In this document: one piece after another, positions 22,381 through 34,270 of the stretch
Numbering within the stretch: the stretch's first letter is position 1
Layout: each line of letters opens with the position of its first letter
Assembly (NCBI GenBank): GCA_025462725.1
Contig: JAOAPE010000006.1
Location: 1 to 64,000, forward strand
Source of the DNA: Terriglobales bacterium
GTDB lineage: Bacteria; Acidobacteriota; Terriglobia; Terriglobales; Acidobacteriaceae
DNA length: 64,000 bases
Direction of reading: 5' to 3'
Program-made: the position numbers and the translations under genes
Notes under the pieces: model-generated
Told to the model about the DNA's origin: nothing
Databases searched by the model: none
The model's input: only the letters and a program-made list of their open reading frames with translations

Positions 22381-22966
22381 TCATTTTCTACCATCCACAG
22401 CTGAGAATACTCTCACCGAAGGACTCTCTTCACTGAGGCCGTGACTCAAAAGTGGTTGAATATTCGGCAGTGGGTGGACGAACCATCTCCCATCCCTATC
22501 CTTGATGACCATGGTTCTATTCACGTAATTGCTGCCATTTCTGAGAACCACTTCTACGTCGACGAACATGACTTCTTGGAAATCGAAGGAAGCATATCTG
22601 TAGGAGGCAGGGCCATTTCTGCTGAAATGACGTGCGGCAAAGACTTTTACAATCTTACTGGGATCGGTTTGGCGATGGTTTATTGTCCTTCTTCGCAAGC
22701 CTTAACGCCTGTGACGTGCCGTCAAAAAACTTCAGGTATTCAGACCGTACTTTTGCTGCCCCGAGTGAAGGAATACACAGCCTTCGATACAGGGCATCAT
22801 CTTGCTGGATAAATGCTCGCGCGAAATCGCTGGCAACGCCTTCCGGCGTCTCTTGACCGGTGGGAAATCCATCGCCCATAACGGGCTTAGCCATCGAGTC
22901 GGGTGCCGTGATCGAGGCCAGCAAAATAATCAGGAGAACACCCTTGAAGATATGCACCCTGATCAC
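22381..22966 (-). pseudogene. Kinase-coupled secreted protein, frameshifted
   Basis: The gene begins at GTG 22966, whose bases overlap the TGA of the upstream kinase gene (GTGA), a coupling signal. The first frame (22966-22655) encodes a signal peptide (HIFKGVLLIILLASITAPDS) and EGVASDFARAFIQQDDALYR, then stops. A second frame (from about 22698 to 22381) continues with SKIVKVFAARHF and MVIKDRDGRWFVHPLP, the end typical of NTF2-like/DUF4878-like folds. The halves overlap at 22655-22698, so one indel there would restore a single protein of about 190 residues. It could also be a sequencing error. Confidence 0.6.
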
Positions 22967-25542
22967 TTCAACCCCTTCACCACGAACAGTGAAGAAAAAG
23001 CGTGACTCTCTACCAATAGGTAATGAGCGCCATCAGGCGTGACTTGCACGTTGTAGATACCCAGCAGACCAACTTTATCTTTTGGCGTGAACGTCTTCCA
23101 GGGCTTCTTTGCGCCTGTGTCCAAGTCGAGCAGGTAAGTATCCACTGTTGTCGTCTCGCTTTTTTTGCGGATGATCAAGATACGTCCGCCTTTCAACCAC
23201 TGAATGGGAGTCTCGCCCTCCTGGATGGCAGTGATCGCTCGAGGAGATGCGCCTCCCAGCGCATACAGAAAAAAATTACCTTGAAGGTCGTGCGCCAATA
23301 GCTCTTTACCCTCCGGCGACACCACGTCGCCAACAGTGTCTTCCGGGGTTACTGCCTTGGGTTCGCCGCCGTCGATGGAAACCATGTAGTACCGGGACCC
23401 CTTGTCGGTTTCGTGTCCCGCGATCAGAAAGTTTTTGTTGTCAGGCATCCAGGGCGTTGCCGAATTATCAAAGTGGATCTTGTCCGAATGTAAAGTGCGT
23501 GTCTCCCCCGCTCCCAATGGCAACAATAGTAAGTTCTGGTCCGATCCCGCAAGCGACGAGACAACCCATTGATTGTTGGGCGATATTCCGCCGCTGCCGC
23601 CTTCGCCGAGTTTGACCGCTGGTGAACCGTCAGTCTTGCGCAGGAACAGGGAGTAATTGGTAGTGGCTCCCGGTTCTTGGGTGCTGAAAGCCAGCCACTT
23701 CGCATCGTCCGATAGCGCCTCTCCCCAGGTAGAGTCAACCCAGGTCAAGTCGCGGGTATTGCCCGTGGCGACATCCCCGAGCGTGGTGTCGATCCGGGAA
23801 TTTTCTGCTATGAAAAGAACGCGCCCGTCCTTTGCGATGTCTTGCACGCGGAGAGTCACCGCTGAGCGCAAAACCACGCGATCCTTCTTTGACATTGTGA
23901 CCGCATGGACAGCGTAGAGAATGCCACTGTCTTCGTCGTTAGCGGAAAACCATATCTCGCTGTCATCCGGAGACCACGCGAGCCCGTCTTCACTGGGATA
24001 ATCACGCGTCAACACGGTCCGCTTACCAGACAGATCAACAACCGAGACAAACCCACGGTCGTCTCCGTAAAGAGGATGGTCCATGAAAGCAATCTTGTCT
24101 CCACCGTGGGAGAAGCGGATATGGCTGATGTACCCGGATGACTCGTACAAAACTTTCCCGATGGGATACTCCAGACGAAAGCGGTTTCCCACCTTGCGTG
24201 AAACTGCGAGAGCAGCACCATCCGCAGACCAATCGGCATCCTGGACATTGTCCAGAACTTCCCTTGGCGCGCCTCCTGTGAACGAGGTTCGCGCCAAAGT
24301 GCCGACCGCAGTGTGCTGTCGAAAACGACGGTTCAAAGCGATCGCGAGTTCACCCGTTGAAGAGACCGCCAACAAGTCGGCATCCGGAACGGCAAGCGGA
24401 TTGAAAACGCTGGCGTCCGTACGCTGTTGCCATAGCCGCATCGGTTCGCCGTTCCACATTCCCCCGAACACCACAGTCTGAGCGTCTGGTGAGAACCTGG
24501 CCATGCGCATATAACCGCGGCTGGCGGTTAGCTGTCGGAAGATGGGCGGCTCGCTCTTCGCGCCACGTACCAGCGCAAAAGCTCCGGCAGCGAGGAGCAG
24601 CAGTGCCAATGCGCCAGCGACCGCAACTGGAAGCGAAACAGAAAATCTGCGCCCTTTGGCGGCAATGCCCATCTGCGATGCCGACGTGCTCGCCCCGCTC
24701 ATCGCTTCCAGCGCAAATGCCAGGTCGCGGGCTGATTGAAAACGCTGCTCCGGATCTTTTTCCAGACACCGTCGCATAATCCGCTCAATGCCCGGCGGAA
24801 TAAATCGCGTCCCGCTACTTTCCAATTCCGGTGGGTCCTCTTTCAGGATTGCCGTCATGATCTCGGCGGAAGTGTCTCGCCGGAACGGCCGCTCGCCGCT
24901 CAACATCTCATGCAGCACCGCGCCGAAGCTGAAAATGTCAGACCGGTGGTCCGCTGCAATGCCGCGCACTTGCTCCGGAGACATATATCCGATAGTTCCC
25001 AGCATCACTCCCGGCGTGGTCTGCGGAACAGCCGTCATCGTCGCCCCTGCAACCGCCATCATGGGACTTTGCTTGGCCAGCCCAAAGTCGAGGATCTTTG
25101 CCCGGCCGTCTTTACTGATGATGATGTTTTCCGGCTTCAGGTCACGGTGAACAATGCCTTTGTCATGCGCAGCCGCAAGTCCCTGCGCGATCTGAAGCGC
25201 AAACTCCTGCGCCCTGCGGATAGGCAACGCTCCATCGGCGAGCTTCGCTCGCAGCGTCTCGCCTTCGATCAATTCGGTGACGATGTACCGCGTTCCCCCA
25301 TGCTCGCCAATGTCATAAACAGCCACAATGTTCGGATGGTTCAGCGTGGCGATCGCCCGCGCCTCTTGCTCGAATCGGGCAAGCCGCTCAGGGTCAGAGC
25401 TGAAATTATCGGGAAGGACTTTCAGCGCGACGTCGCGCCCTAGCCGTGAATCATGCGCGCGATACACTTCGCCCATGCCGCCCGCGCCGATACCAGACAC
25501 TACTTCATAAGGACCGAGTTTACTGCCGGATGGAAGGCTCAC
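22963..25542 (-). CDS. Membrane Ser/Thr protein kinase with C-terminal propeller
   Basis: A Hanks-type kinase of about 859 residues. The start chosen is GTG 25542, giving VSLPSGSKLGPYEVVSGIG, the usual N terminus of this family; a TTG 12 bases upstream is possible. The glycine loop (GIGAGGMGEVYRA), invariant Lys (VALKVL), HRDLKPENII and DFGLA are intact. One transmembrane helix near residue 310 (SLPVAVAGALALLLLAAGAF) separates the cytoplasmic kinase from a periplasmic TolB/PD40-like beta-propeller, probably a sensor. It is coupled by a four-base overlap to the next gene. Confidence 0.93.
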   Translation of the reverse strand: MSLPSGSKLGPYEVVSGIGAGGMGEVYRAHDSRLGRDVALKVLPDNFSSDPERLARFEQEARAIATLNHPNIVAVYDIGEHGGTRYIVTELIEGETLRAKLADGALPIRRAQEFALQIAQGLAAAHDKGIVHRDLKPENIIISKDGRAKILDFGLAKQSPMMAVAGATMTAVPQTTPGVMLGTIGYMSPEQVRGIAADHRSDIFSFGAVLHEMLSGERPFRRDTSAEIMTAILKEDPPELESSGTRFIPPGIERIMRRCLEKDPEQRFQSARDLAFALEAMSGASTSASQMGIAAKGRRFSVSLPVAVAGALALLLLAAGAFALVRGAKSEPPIFRQLTASRGYMRMARFSPDAQTVVFGGMWNGEPMRLWQQRTDASVFNPLAVPDADLLAVSSTGELAIALNRRFRQHTAVGTLARTSFTGGAPREVLDNVQDADWSADGAALAVSRKVGNRFRLEYPIGKVLYESSGYISHIRFSHGGDKIAFMDHPLYGDDRGFVSVVDLSGKRTVLTRDYPSEDGLAWSPDDSEIWFSANDEDSGILYAVHAVTMSKKDRVVLRSAVTLRVQDIAKDGRVLFIAENSRIDTTLGDVATGNTRDLTWVDSTWGEALSDDAKWLAFSTQEPGATTNYSLFLRKTDGSPAVKLGEGGSGGISPNNQWVVSSLAGSDQNLLLLPLGAGETRTLHSDKIHFDNSATPWMPDNKNFLIAGHETDKGSRYYMVSIDGGEPKAVTPEDTVGDVVSPEGKELLAHDLQGNFFLYALGGASPRAITAIQEGETPIQWLKGGRILIIRKKSETTTVDTYLLDLDTGAKKPWKTFTPKDKVGLLGIYNVQVTPDGAHYLLVESHAFSSLFVVKGLK

Positions 25543-25608
25543 AAGTGCGCGCAATTATATATGCGCGTCGGATGGAAGCGGGAACTGTCATCGCACAGGT
25601 CTCACTGA

Positions 25609-25634
25609 CACCTGAAACCTGATACCTGACACCT
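25609..25634. repeat. Heptamer tandem array, NACCTGA type
   Basis: Units CACCTGA, AACCTGA, TACCTGA and a partial CACCT lie in the spacer between the divergent kinase and HIT genes, 23 bases before the HIT start. The 7-base period resembles, but is not the same as, the AGTGGYT arrays near rpmG. Confidence 0.7.
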
Positions 25635-25656
25635 CCTTAACGATACAATCCCACGC

Positions 25657-26142
25657 ATGGACCACATCTGGAGCCCCTGGCGATATGCCTACATCACCGG
25701 TTCTGCCGGACAGCCCGAGACCGGCTGCATCTTTTGCGACAAGCCGAAGGAGACCGACGACCGCAAGTCACTGATCGTCCATCGCGGCGAACATTGTTAT
25801 GTGATCCTCAATGCCTTTCCCTACACCTCAGGACACGTGATGATCGTTCCTTACGCGCACACAGACGAGCTCCAGAAACTGGACTCCGCATCGGCCACCG
25901 AGATGATGGTCACCACGCAAAAAGTGGAGCGTGCGCTGCGCGAACTCTATCGGCCAGATGGGATCAACATCGGGATGAATATCGGCAAGGCTGCCGGAGC
26001 GGGAATCGCCGGACACATCCATATGCACGCCCTGCCGCGCTGGATCGCCGACGCAAATTTCATGAGCGTCATCGGCGAGACGCGCGTATTGCCGGAAGCG
26101 CTCGACGTCACTTGGGAGCGGATGCAAAAGGCGTTGAAGTAA
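25657..26142 (+). CDS. HIT-family nucleotide hydrolase/phosphorylase
   Basis: A 161-residue histidine-triad protein. The triad is H120-x-H122-x-H124 in GHIHMHALPRW. The N-terminal IWSPWRYAYI and CIFC (C24, C27) place it with HIT proteins like mycobacterial Ap4A phosphorylase, which cleave dinucleoside polyphosphates; the exact substrate is inferred. The start is ATG 25657, with no strong ribosome-binding site. A 5'-truncated second copy lies at 26982-27362 beyond one intervening gene. Confidence 0.92.
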   Translation: MDHIWSPWRYAYITGSAGQPETGCIFCDKPKETDDRKSLIVHRGEHCYVILNAFPYTSGHVMIVPYAHTDELQKLDSASATEMMVTTQKVERALRELYRPDGINIGMNIGKAAGAGIAGHIHMHALPRWIADANFMSVIGETRVLPEALDVTWERMQKALK

Positions 26143-26187
26143 ACAATTCAGTGTTTACAAATATGCGACAGGGTGGGATTCATACGC

Positions 26188-26856
26188 TCAGTCTGATTTC
26201 ATATATGTGAAAGAGGCATAGGGTCGCTGATAATAACAGTCGTACGTGAGACTGAAGGCTTTGATGGCTTCGATAGCGGATAGCGCTGCTTCTTTATCTA
26301 TAAAGCTATGCATTAAAGCTCCGTGCTTTACCCCACCCCACTCGATGTGATAACCACGCATGTCTTTGCCGTAACTGTACCAGCGAATCGGACCCGGACC
26401 GTAGTAAACGAGGCGAAGACTAGAAAGATGGTAGTGAAAGCATAATTCGCCTGTCATCTTACCGGTTGGAGCGTGTCCGTCGACCAGCATAAAATGGAAA
26501 GGATTGAAAGAATCATTGATTGTGCAGGATGCATTCATCCCGTAATGCTTAATGATCTTCAAGACATAGCCGTCGTCCTGAGACTTCATGTTTGTGTATA
26601 GCCAATGAAGCGTGCCGAATGGTTTTGGACCATCCTTCATCTCTTTTTTCGTTAGCGTATTCGGATCGAACAGCACACATTGCATGCCGGGAATCGGACG
26701 AATCTCTTTGGAACCAACTTCTTCTTTCGTTCGGGCCTTCAGCTCCGGAGCAGCCTTCTGCCACACAGCCACTGATTTGCCGTCTTGCGCTTGCGCCCAA
26801 AAAGCTAACAATAGAAAAGAAAAAATCCGCCCCAATCGGGTCGCATGTCTCAGCAT
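26188..26856 (-). CDS. Hypothetical secreted protein
   Basis: No family recognised. The start is put at ATG 26856, which has GGAGA six bases upstream and gives a signal peptide (MLRHATRLGRIFSFLLLAFW ending AQAQ). A longer reading to 26949 lacks a reason. The 222-residue product is rich in aromatic and His residues (FNPFHFMLVDGHAPTGKMTG; LCFHYHLSSLRLVYYGPGPI) and includes two or three Cys that could form a disulfide after export. It is convergent with the HIT gene and sits between the two HIT copies. Confidence 0.65.
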   Translation of the reverse strand: MLRHATRLGRIFSFLLLAFWAQAQDGKSVAVWQKAAPELKARTKEEVGSKEIRPIPGMQCVLFDPNTLTKKEMKDGPKPFGTLHWLYTNMKSQDDGYVLKIIKHYGMNASCTINDSFNPFHFMLVDGHAPTGKMTGELCFHYHLSSLRLVYYGPGPIRWYSYGKDMRGYHIEWGGVKHGALMHSFIDKEAALSAIEAIKAFSLTYDCYYQRPYASFTYMKSD

Positions 26857-26981
26857 CTTAAATCTCCGTCGCGCAGGAAATTCTAGATTCAGAATTCCAT
26901 CGGCGCAAGCAAAGTACCTGTGGGGATATAACTCCCCACAGGCTTGCAATCACTCACATCCTCCGGCACTGCCGCAACTTT

Positions 26982-27362
26982 GACAAGTCGCTGATCGTCC
27001 AACGTAGCGAATATTGCTATGTGATCCTGAACGCTTTTCCTTACACCTCAGGACACGTGATGGTCGTTCCTTACGCGCACACAGACGAGCTCCAGAAACT
27101 GGACTCCGCATCCGCAACCGAGATGATGGCCACCACGCAAAAGGTTGAGCGCGCCTTGCGCGAACTCTATCGGCAGGATGGAATAAACGTTGGCATGAAT
27201 ATCGGCAAAGCAGCCGGGGCGGGAATCGCCGGACACATCCACATGCACGCTCTCCCGCGCTGGATCGCCGACGCAAACTTCATGAGCGTCATCGGCGAGA
27301 CGCGAGTTCTGCCAGAAGCGCTCGACGTCACATGGGAGCGGATGTCGAAGGCGCTGAAGTAG
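26982..27362 (+). pseudogene. 5'-truncated second copy of the HIT gene
   Basis: From KSLIV to the stop, the translation differs from the HIT protein at 25657-26142 at only 8 of 125 positions and keeps the histidine triad. The first ~36 residues, including IWSPWRYAYI and CIFC, are missing and no ATG, GTG or TTG precedes the homology in frame; the first usable start is GTG 27021 inside the domain. Homology ends exactly at the stop codon. Many base differences between copies are synonymous. It is most likely a decaying partial duplicate, though a short product is not excluded. Confidence 0.8.
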
Positions 27363-27563
27363 AGCTCTTCCGCAAAAAAGCCACACTGAGCCTCGCTACT
27401 TCGGAGTCATGCCATGCGGTGGGTGTGGTACACCGCTGCGCTTTCACCCTATTGCCACAAATCTGCATATCGCATCATCGGCGCGAGTGGTGACAGGTTT
27501 ATACCTCTTTTGTTATCGTTTTATCATCGTCAAAAATCAATTTTACTGGTCAGGAAATTCTGG

Positions 27564-28997
27564 ATGTTCGCTTTCGAGACTCGCTTGGGTTGTGTTTTGC
27601 TCTTGATAATTTCGGTCGGGTGTGGAGGCGGAGCGGGAACGCCGCCCCCGGCACTGCAGCCATCCCCAATCTCGGTCAGCATTTCACCTGTATCCGCAAC
27701 TCCGCTATTGGGAACCAGTGTGAGCTTCACGGCACAAGTGACCGGCACGTCAAATACCGGTGTGAGCTATTCCGTGGTAGAGGGGAACGCCGGTGGAAGC
27801 ATCGCCGCGAACGGCATCTATCTTGCGCCGAGCCAACCAGGTACTTTTCACGTTCGCGCAACCAGCATCGCCGATCCGGCACGATCAATGGAAGCGATCG
27901 TAACCGTTCGCGGATATACCAATTCGATTGCGCGACTGCCGAATCCGCGTGAGGCTTATGACCACCATACGGCAACGTTGATGTCTGATGGCTCCGTTCT
28001 CTTGGTTGGAGGCGCTGGTTTCTCAACCGTCCACAAGCAAACCGAGCGTTACCAGCCATCGCAGAATGTGTTCGAGATCGGGCCGTCGCTGGCCACTGCC
28101 CGTTTGGATCATTCCGCGATACTGTTAGCAAACGGGGATCTGCTGGTTTCCGGCGGATACAACCCCGTCGACGGCAGCACTTCGTTCGACCCTGCTTTCC
28201 GAAGCTCGGAGTTGCTGGTTGCGAATACTTCGTTTTTCGCAGCGGGGCCGGATATGAACTTTCCACGCCGAAACCATGTCTTTACTATGCTGAAGGATGG
28301 TCGCGTGCTAGTTACGGGCGGGATTCAGCTCCGCGGCACTGGTTTTAGTGCTACTCCCAATACTGAGCTCTACGATCCGGCAGCAAACCAGTTTGTTGCT
28401 GGCGATCGCATGAATTCGCCGCGCTGGATGCATTCGGCAACACTGCTTGCGGATGGACGTGTCCTGCTCGTTGGTGGACGCGATAACAACTGCACAGGCG
28501 TCGGATGCCCAGTCTACTCGTTGAACACCGCGGAACTCTTCGATCCCGCCACGGGCAAATACACGACTACAGGCTCATTGAACATCAGCCGCTACGCACA
28601 CAGCGCCGCACTGCTAGACGATGGGCGGGTATTGATCCTGGGTGGAGAGACGACGGAAAACATTGGGCCCACGGACCAGGTGACCGCTGCTGAAGTCTAC
28701 AATCCCGCGACAGGAACGTTCGCCCCCTTCGGCAATATTATTTTCGGCCGTGGCTTCCACGCGCTTGCAAGGCTTAACAGCGGCAAATACCTGTTGGCGG
28801 GTGGTTACAACGAAAACGGCAGTCCGAGTCCGACAACTGAGATCTTCGACCCTGAGACCGGCACGTCTACCGCAGGGCCGGATATGAGCGACTGGCGAAT
28901 TCGCGCCGCTGCCGTGAAACTGAAGACTGGTGAAGTCCTAATCGTTGGGGGAAACAACTCAGGCGGCCCCGTCCTACCAGTCGATTTGTACAAGTAA
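27564..28997 (+). CDS. Kelch-repeat lipoprotein with bacterial Ig-like domain
   Basis: The start is taken at ATG 27564, behind AGGAA, because it gives a lipoprotein signal (MFAFETRLGCVLLLIISVGC) with the cysteine as lipid site. An Ig-like domain follows (SPVSATPLLGTSVSFTAQVT). Then come at least five kelch-type repeats such as HSATLLADGRVLLVGGRDN and HSAALLDDGRVLILGGE, forming a galactose-oxidase-like propeller. It is about 477 residues. Such proteins are common in Acidobacteria; no catalytic residues can be assigned. A terminator follows at 29031. Confidence 0.82.
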   Translation: MFAFETRLGCVLLLIISVGCGGGAGTPPPALQPSPISVSISPVSATPLLGTSVSFTAQVTGTSNTGVSYSVVEGNAGGSIAANGIYLAPSQPGTFHVRATSIADPARSMEAIVTVRGYTNSIARLPNPREAYDHHTATLMSDGSVLLVGGAGFSTVHKQTERYQPSQNVFEIGPSLATARLDHSAILLANGDLLVSGGYNPVDGSTSFDPAFRSSELLVANTSFFAAGPDMNFPRRNHVFTMLKDGRVLVTGGIQLRGTGFSATPNTELYDPAANQFVAGDRMNSPRWMHSATLLADGRVLLVGGRDNNCTGVGCPVYSLNTAELFDPATGKYTTTGSLNISRYAHSAALLDDGRVLILGGETTENIGPTDQVTAAEVYNPATGTFAPFGNIIFGRGFHALARLNSGKYLLAGGYNENGSPSPTTEIFDPETGTSTAGPDMSDWRIRAAAVKLKTGEVLIVGGNNSGGPVLPVDLYK

Positions 28998-29030
28998 TCA
29001 CCGCGGCTGCAACAATTTCCTAAACTAAGG

Positions 29031-29058
29031 GCCTCCGACCTCCGGGGGCTTTTCTTTT
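29031..29058 (+). terminator. Intrinsic terminator after the kelch gene
   Basis: GCCTCCG (29031-29037) pairs with CGGGGGC (29043-29049), one G-U pair included, around a 5-base loop, and is followed by TTTTCTTTT. Confidence 0.75.
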
Positions 29059-29079
29059 GGTCTTCGCCTGAATCGATAG

Positions 29080-30711
29080 ATGCGGTATGCTGCGCGAAAG
29101 CCTTTGTCATTGAAGAAAACCAGCACGCAAGCAGCAGTCCGTCTTGAACTTCAAGACGAGCGCAAGAAATTTCGCGAATCTCTAGGCGCCGATTTCGAAA
29201 CACAATGGGCGCGACACGAGGAACGCATCGGCGTCGTGCTTTCGGGCGGTGGCGCGCGCGGAGCCTACGAAGCAGGAGTTCTGCTCGCATTTCAGGACGC
29301 AAAGCTTCCTACGCCGATCATCGCGGCCACATCGATCGGCAGCATCAATGCGGCTTTCTACGCAGCGCATTCGGAAACTACCGTCGGTAACGCAGAAGCG
29401 ATGGTCGAATCATGGTTTGAGATATCGCAAGCAGCGGTTGGCATTGACTGGTTCCGCTACATCCTGATTTTGGGTGGATTGGTAGCGACCACGGCGGGGT
29501 TTGGAAACCTCGTCCGCGAATGGTTTCACGAGAACGGCGTGTACTTCCATCTGCTGCATCCCAAGTGGACTTGGCTTGCACTTGGACTGACCGGCGCTGC
29601 AGTGATGTTCTATTACGACGAATTGCCCTACTTGCTTTATGTGTTGCGGAATTCCATGTCGAAGCGCAAGTGGAAACCGGACAAGCAGAAGACAGCGCAA
29701 TCGCTCATTGCAAATGTTGTAGTTTGGGGCTGCGCAGTAGTGCTGGTCAGCGTTGCGCATCTGCACACCACTGCGAGTGAGATTTGGAATTCAGGTTCTG
29801 AGATTTCGCTGCTAGCGTCAGCGGCGATTGTCCTCACCGTTGTTCTCGGATTCTTTTTTCGGAAACAGGTCAGCGCATTCAGCCACGTCTTCCTGCGCTT
29901 GCCGCTTAGAACGGGACTCTTCCCGAATTTCGAGCGCACTCGCTTTCTGCGCGAGCGAATTCCAATGTCTGGATTCCGCAAGTCTCCGATTCGCGTGGCC
30001 ATGACCGCAGCCAACGTGAATAGCGGAACGGAGAAATGTTTCACCAATGCCACGCAAGCGGAACTACTGCGCGATCCGCGAATCGCTCGGGATTTCATCA
30101 CCGCAGAAACCACGCACACTGACGACCTGATGCTGGCGGTGATCGCTTCCTCGGCATTCCCCATCGTCTATGAAGCTGTCTCAATGAATGGTAAGCAATA
30201 CACAGATGGAGGAATCGTCAGCAATCAGCCGATCCGTCCGGCGATCCGCATGGGCGCGGATGTTCTCTTCCTCGTGATGCTTCAGCCGCGGCGACAAAAG
30301 CGCGGCGAGATCAAGACATTTCTCGACCTCGGCGTGCGAGCGATAGATATTCTCACTTCGCAAAACCTGAAGACAGATTTGAAGATGCTGAACAGTGTGA
30401 ACAATATGTGCGCGCAATATGCCGCGGAGCTGGGAGTCCGCGCCGAACAGGTACGTTTGCATGTAGGCGACAAGACCTACCGTTATCTCAAGGCTTTCAA
30501 AATTGCGCCCAGCGCTGATATGGGTACAACGGTTTTAGACTTCGATGGCGAGCTCACTGGCCCGGCGATCGTTCAGGGATATCGCGACGGAGCGCATGCA
30601 GTCCACGCCTTCGCGTCCTACATGGCTGCGCTTCCCAAGCAGATGCCCAAGCACGAAGTCAGGCTAGTGTTGGAGAAAGAGCCAGCCGCAAAAGCAGCAA
30701 CCCAGCAATAG
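29080..30711 (+). CDS. Patatin-like phospholipase with membrane insert
   Basis: A 543-residue patatin-family lipid acyl hydrolase. The oxyanion motif GGGARG (residues 56-61), the nucleophile S85 in AATSIGSINAAF and the catalytic Asp of DGG (D376) are present. The first Gly of the usual GxSxG is Ala. Between S85 and D376 there are about four hydrophobic helices (near 127-147, 163-188, 208-228 and 243-261), so the catalytic domain is split by a membrane segment, which is unusual. ATG 29080 is the start; the next gene follows within 15 bases. Confidence 0.87.
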   Translation: MRYAARKPLSLKKTSTQAAVRLELQDERKKFRESLGADFETQWARHEERIGVVLSGGGARGAYEAGVLLAFQDAKLPTPIIAATSIGSINAAFYAAHSETTVGNAEAMVESWFEISQAAVGIDWFRYILILGGLVATTAGFGNLVREWFHENGVYFHLLHPKWTWLALGLTGAAVMFYYDELPYLLYVLRNSMSKRKWKPDKQKTAQSLIANVVVWGCAVVLVSVAHLHTTASEIWNSGSEISLLASAAIVLTVVLGFFFRKQVSAFSHVFLRLPLRTGLFPNFERTRFLRERIPMSGFRKSPIRVAMTAANVNSGTEKCFTNATQAELLRDPRIARDFITAETTHTDDLMLAVIASSAFPIVYEAVSMNGKQYTDGGIVSNQPIRPAIRMGADVLFLVMLQPRRQKRGEIKTFLDLGVRAIDILTSQNLKTDLKMLNSVNNMCAQYAAELGVRAEQVRLHVGDKTYRYLKAFKIAPSADMGTTVLDFDGELTGPAIVQGYRDGAHAVHAFASYMAALPKQMPKHEVRLVLEKEPAAKAATQQ

Positions 30712-30725
30712 GAGTGACGAAGAAG

Positions 30726-31208
30726 ATGGAAGCAATCACGCTCGTGCCGGTCGGAGTTGTTCGCAACTCGATCACTCAGCCCGTGGATGATGTTTGGGGC
30801 GGATTGATATCAACGATCGAATTGGATTCCAACCGCTTCACTCCGCGCGCAATCGCCGGATTGGACACCTTCTCTCACGTCGAAATCATCTATCACTTTC
30901 ATTCAGTGCCGGAGAATGACATATGTCTCGACGCCCGCCATCCACGCGGCCGCAGTGACTGGCCGGAAGTGGGTGTCTTTGCCCAGCGAGTAAAGAATCG
31001 GCCGAACCGCTTGGGCGTGACTGTTTGCCGGTTGTTGAAAGTCTCTGGGCTGTCGATTGAAGTCGAAGGACTGGACGCAATCGATGGCACTCCCGTCCTC
31101 GACATCAAGCCATATATGAAAGAGTTTGCGCCCAGCGGAGTCACACAACAGCCGCAATGGGCAACAGAGTTGATGTCACATTATTGGAATTCGGCAGGTC
31201 GCAAGTAG
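30726..31208 (+). CDS. TrmO/TsaA-family tRNA (m6t6A37) methyltransferase-like protein
   Basis: The 160-residue protein matches the TsaA/YaeB (UPF0066) family: PVGVVRNSI at the N terminus, DTFSHVEIIYHFH, RHPRGRSDWPEVGVFAQR, NRLGVTVCRLL and VLDIKPYMKEF. In E. coli TrmO uses SAM to methylate t6A37 of tRNA-Thr. The start is put at ATG 30726, with AGGAG at 30710-30714; a GTG at 30714 overlaps that site. It is probably cotranscribed with the patatin gene. Confidence 0.85.
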   Translation: MEAITLVPVGVVRNSITQPVDDVWGGLISTIELDSNRFTPRAIAGLDTFSHVEIIYHFHSVPENDICLDARHPRGRSDWPEVGVFAQRVKNRPNRLGVTVCRLLKVSGLSIEVEGLDAIDGTPVLDIKPYMKEFAPSGVTQQPQWATELMSHYWNSAGRK

Positions 31209-31332
31209 TCTGCGCAATAACCGCTTGCCGCGCACCAGCAACCCTCGATTGTCTACTCCGCACTGCCTCTCTCCCGCATCCCAATAAGGAGTTCCTCCAA
31301 AAAATAATTAATCCCTCACGGAGACAAACAGC

Positions 31333-34220
<2,888 letters not shown>

Positions 34221-34270
34221 TTACTGAGGTAACTTAAAGAAATCGGAGTTCTTGGTTAAAATTGTTCTTT

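Noticed and set aside
22441-22812. 123-residue + strand frame
   Set aside because: Antisense to the frameshifted secreted gene, whose signal peptide, coupling to the kinase and C-terminal pattern make the minus strand the better reading.
25657-27362. Composite transposon bounded by the HIT copies
   Set aside because: The copies are direct, gene-internal homologies ending at a stop codon, with no transposase or terminal repeats.
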